DNA from: Oscillospiraceae bacterium | GTDB taxonomy: Bacteria; Bacillota_A; Clostridia; Oscillospirales; Oscillospiraceae | NCBI GenBank assembly: GCA_017411665.1 | Contig: JAFQPT010000163.1 | Location: 1-8,768, forward strand | Direction of reading: 5' to 3' | DNA length: 8,768 nt | Shown: piece after piece, positions 5,097 through 8,768 of the stretch | Position numbering within the stretch: position 1 is the stretch's first letter | Layout of the letters: the number at the start of each line of letters is the position of its first letter | Program-made: the position numbers and the translations under genes | The notes under the pieces: generated by a model | The model's input: the letters and a program-made list of their open reading frames with translations, nothing else | The model's database searches: none | Told to the model about the DNA's origin: nothing

Positions 5097-5123
5097 ATTT
5101 AGAAGAGAATCTTCTTCCAATAA

Positions 5124-6431
<1,308 letters not shown>

Positions 6432-6443
6432 TTAAAATTTTAT

Positions 6444-7967
6444 TTATTCAACAATGGGGAGCAGCAGGCTTTCGCCTGTCATTTCCTTGGGAACGGGCAG
6501 ACCCATCAGTTCCAGCATAGTGGGAGCAATATCGCACAGTCTGCCGGGCTTCAGGATTGCAGTTGCGTTCTTTACCAGGAAAGGTACGGGATTGGTGGTG
6601 TGAGCGGTGTTGACCTTGCCGCTTTCGTCAAACATCAGGTCAGCGTTGCCGTGGTCTGCGGTGATGCAGACGATGTAGCCATGCTTGGTGCATGCTTCCA
6701 CGACCTTACCCACACATGCGTCAACAGTTTCCACTGCCTTGATCGCTGCCTGCATGTCGCCGGTGTGACCGACCATGTCGCAGTTTGCAAAGTTGCAGAT
6801 GATCATATCGTACTTTTCGGTTGCAATCTGTTCACACAGTGCTTCCTGTACGGGCACAGCACTCATTTCGGGAATGAGGTCATAAGTGGGGAACTGCTTG
6901 GGAGAGTCAATGAGAATGCGGTCTTCACCGGGGTATACGGTTTCCACGCCGCCGTTGAAGAAGAATGTGACGTGTGCATACTTTTCGGTTTCTGCAATAC
7001 GCAGCTGCTTGAGGTTCATGCCTGCTACGTATTCACCCAGAGTGCATTCCAGAGTTTCGGGGGGATATGCAATGGGGCAATCCAGCTTTTCGTCGTACTG
7101 CGCGGTGCATACGAAGTTCAAGGGGTAAACAGTCTTCTTTCTTTCGAAGCCGTCGAAATCTGCCAGAGTCAGAGCCCAGGTCATTTCGCGTGCACGGTCG
7201 GGACGGAAGTTCATGAAGATGACGCTGTCGCCTTCATTGATGTGGCCCTCGGGGCAGCATACGGTGGGAACGACGAATTCGTCGGTCACGCCTGCTTCGT
7301 AGCTGTCTGCGATTGCCTTTACAGCATCGTCAGCCTGTACGCCTTCACCCAGAACCAGCGCATTGTATGCCTGTTCCACACGGTCCCAGCGCTTGTCACG
7401 GTCCATTGCGTAAAAGCGGCCGGATACTACACCGATCTTTGCATTGCCCACTGCTTCACAGTGATTCTGCAGCTGCTGTACGAAGTCCTTGCCGGAGGTA
7501 GGTGCTACGTCACGGCCGTCCAGGAATGCGTGTACATAAACGGTTTCCAGACCGCGCTGCTTTGCCATATCCATGGCTGCAAAGATGTGTTCAATGTGGC
7601 TGTGAACGCCGCCATTGGACATCAGACCCATAATGTGCAGAGCCTTGCCGTTTTCCTTGGCTGCATCCATTGCCTTTGCATATACTTCGTTTTCAAAGAA
7701 CTTGCCGGACTTGATTTCCTCACTGATTTTGGGCAGAGTCTGGAAAACGACACGACCGGCACCGATGTTGGTGTGGCCAACTTCGGAGTTACCCATCTGA
7801 CCGTCGGGCAGACCAACGTCCAGACCGGAAGCGGACAGCTGTGTCACGGGGCTGTGAGCCAGCAGAGCATCCATATTGGGGGTATTTGCCATGTAAACAG
7901 CATTACCGCCATTGGGGATGCCGATGCCGTAGCCGTCCAGAATGATCAGAGCAATTTTGTTTGCCAT
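6444..7967 (-). CDS. gpmI: 2,3-bisphosphoglycerate-independent phosphoglycerate mutase
   Basis: This 507-residue Mn-dependent enzyme of the alkaline phosphatase superfamily interconverts 3- and 2-phosphoglycerate. Metal ligands and nucleophile are all visible: D11 (LDGYG), the phosphorylated serine S61 (MGNSEVGH), D397 and H401 (CDMVGH), D438 and H439 (ADHGN), and H456 (NTAHT). The substrate-binding motifs FLDGRD (148-153), SGRFYAMDRD (182-191) and MNFRPDRAR (252-260) are intact. Length is the family norm. I place the start at 7967 (MANKIALIILDGYG) because GAGGAAG at 7978-7972 precedes it and homologues begin here; a start 15 bases upstream would add MRGRI and lacks an RBS. The ATG overlaps the tpiA stop as TAATG, which suggests translational coupling. 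eno follows after 30 bases. Confidence 0.97.
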   Translation of the reverse strand: MANKIALIILDGYGIGIPNGGNAVYMANTPNMDALLAHSPVTQLSASGLDVGLPDGQMGNSEVGHTNIGAGRVVFQTLPKISEEIKSGKFFENEVYAKAMDAAKENGKALHIMGLMSNGGVHSHIEHIFAAMDMAKQRGLETVYVHAFLDGRDVAPTSGKDFVQQLQNHCEAVGNAKIGVVSGRFYAMDRDKRWDRVEQAYNALVLGEGVQADDAVKAIADSYEAGVTDEFVVPTVCCPEGHINEGDSVIFMNFRPDRAREMTWALTLADFDGFERKKTVYPLNFVCTAQYDEKLDCPIAYPPETLECTLGEYVAGMNLKQLRIAETEKYAHVTFFFNGGVETVYPGEDRILIDSPKQFPTYDLIPEMSAVPVQEALCEQIATEKYDMIICNFANCDMVGHTGDMQAAIKAVETVDACVGKVVEACTKHGYIVCITADHGNADLMFDESGKVNTAHTTNPVPFLVKNATAILKPGRLCDIAPTMLELMGLPVPKEMTGESLLLPIVE

Positions 7968-7978
7968 TATTCTTCCTC
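7965..7978 (-). promoter_or_regulatory. tpiA/gpmI stop-start overlap with internal RBS
   Basis: The tpiA stop and gpmI start share a base (TAATG at 7969-7965), and the gpmI Shine-Dalgarno (GAGGAAG, 7978-7972) forms the last Glu codons of tpiA. Ribosomes ending tpiA can re-initiate directly, keeping the two enzymes in proportion. Confidence 0.75.
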
Positions 7979-8743
7979 GCAAGCAGCGTTTACGATAACG
8001 GAGAAGTCAGCGGGCTTCAGAGATGCACCGCCGATCAGGCCGCCGTCGATATCGGGGCAAGCCAGCAGTTCAGCTGCGTTCTTAGCGTTCATGGAGCCGC
8101 CGTACTGGATGACGGTGGAGCGAGCGGTCTTAGCGTCGTACAGCTTACGGATGACTGCGCGGATGTGTTCACAAACTTCCTGTGCCTGCGCAGCGGTAGC
8201 GGTCTTGCCGGTGCCGATTGCCCAAACGGGTTCGTAAGCGATGACGCAGCGGCGAACTTCGGCATCGGTCAGACCGTGCAGAACGCCACGTACCTGCAGG
8301 CTGATCAGATCCATGGTCAGGCCGCGTTCACGTTCGTCCAGAGTTTCACCAACACAGATGATGGGAGTGATGCCGACTTCCAGCAGCTTCTTTGCCTTTG
8401 CGTTTACGATTTCGTCGGTTTCACCGTGGTATGCACGGCGTTCGCTGTGGCCAACGATGCAGTACTTTACACCCAGATCCTTCAACATGTGAGCGGAAAC
8501 TTCACCGGTGTAAGCGCCCTTGTCGTATACGGAAACGTCCTGTGCACCAACAGCAACGCGAGTGCCGCGGCAAGCCTTTACCATGCCATACAGCAGGGGG
8601 AAGGGAACGCACAGTACGGTTTCACAGCTGCGGGACTTGGGCAGCAGGGGCTTCAGTTCGTCCATGAAGTCCTTGGTGCCGGTGTGCAGCATGTTCATCT
8701 TCCAGTTGCCTGCTACAACAGGCTTTCTGTACTTCTTATTCAT
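7967..8743 (-). CDS. tpiA: Triosephosphate isomerase
   Basis: TpiA interconverts dihydroxyacetone phosphate and glyceraldehyde 3-phosphate as a cytoplasmic dimer. The 258-residue TIM barrel has N13 and K15 (AGNWKMN), the catalytic H99 (VGHSERRAYHG), the catalytic base E171 (YEPVWAIGTGKTA, with the mobile loop 6 following), the phosphate-binding YGGSM (214-218) and the C-terminal GGASLK. Length is usual. The start at 8743 follows GGAGG (8755-8751) by 7 bases. It is the first gene of the visible operon, but only 25 bases of upstream sequence are present, and gap and pgk commonly precede tpiA in Firmicutes, so the true operon start is probably outside the window. The stop overlaps the gpmI ATG by one base. 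Confidence 0.98.
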   Translation of the reverse strand: MNKKYRKPVVAGNWKMNMLHTGTKDFMDELKPLLPKSRSCETVLCVPFPLLYGMVKACRGTRVAVGAQDVSVYDKGAYTGEVSAHMLKDLGVKYCIVGHSERRAYHGETDEIVNAKAKKLLEVGITPIICVGETLDERERGLTMDLISLQVRGVLHGLTDAEVRRCVIAYEPVWAIGTGKTATAAQAQEVCEHIRAVIRKLYDAKTARSTVIQYGGSMNAKNAAELLACPDIDGGLIGGASLKPADFSVIVNAACEEE

Positions 8744-8768
8744 GTTTAATCCTCCAATCTATCTGCAA

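Overview
The window reads as chromosome of a low-to-middle GC, spore-forming Firmicute of the class Clostridia. An Oscillospirales relative (Ruminococcaceae/Butyricicoccaceae type) is my best guess, but nothing here fixes the genus. The reasons are an NfnAB-type ferredoxin:NADP+ transhydrogenase, a SpoIIQ-like M23 protein, a tpiA-gpmI-eno glycolytic cluster, AGGAGG-type ribosome binding sites throughout, and textbook sigma-A promoters (TTGACA-17-TATAAT) in front of the tRNA genes.

Layout. Bases 1-2756 are transcribed rightward: the 3' end of an FAD-linked (GlcD-like) 2-hydroxyacid oxidase, then nfnA and nfnB, closed by a strong terminator at 2796-2842. nfnA carries a one-base deletion at 1250/1251 that breaks its frame in an otherwise intact gene. 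Everything from about 2841 to the right end is transcribed leftward and converges on nfnB. Read in the direction of transcription (right to left) this half holds tpiA, gpmI, eno, a perfect terminator hairpin, a membrane-anchored M23 (SpoIIQ-like) gene, a tRNA-Met/tRNA-Glu pair, a terminator, gloA, a terminator, a second near-identical tRNA-Met/tRNA-Glu pair, a terminator, and a short degraded reading frame with its own promoter and ribosome binding site.

How the genes work together. TpiA, GpmI (Mn-dependent phosphoglycerate mutase) and enolase carry out consecutive or adjacent steps of lower glycolysis and are packed as one operon, with a TAATG stop/start overlap between tpiA and gpmI. GloA detoxifies methylglyoxal, a by-product of the triose phosphates handled by TpiA. 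NfnAB balances NADH, NADPH and ferredoxin in anaerobes, and the GlcD-like oxidase upstream probably feeds lactate or glycolate electrons into the same redox economy.

Most of the window is ordinary core metabolism, and I did not find a new defence system or mobile system. Points worth a second look are the nfnA frameshift, the duplicated tRNA pair with a covarying hairpin in its spacer, promoter-like sequences inside the eno terminator that could drive the SpoIIQ-like gene, and the short broken frame at 2841-3050.
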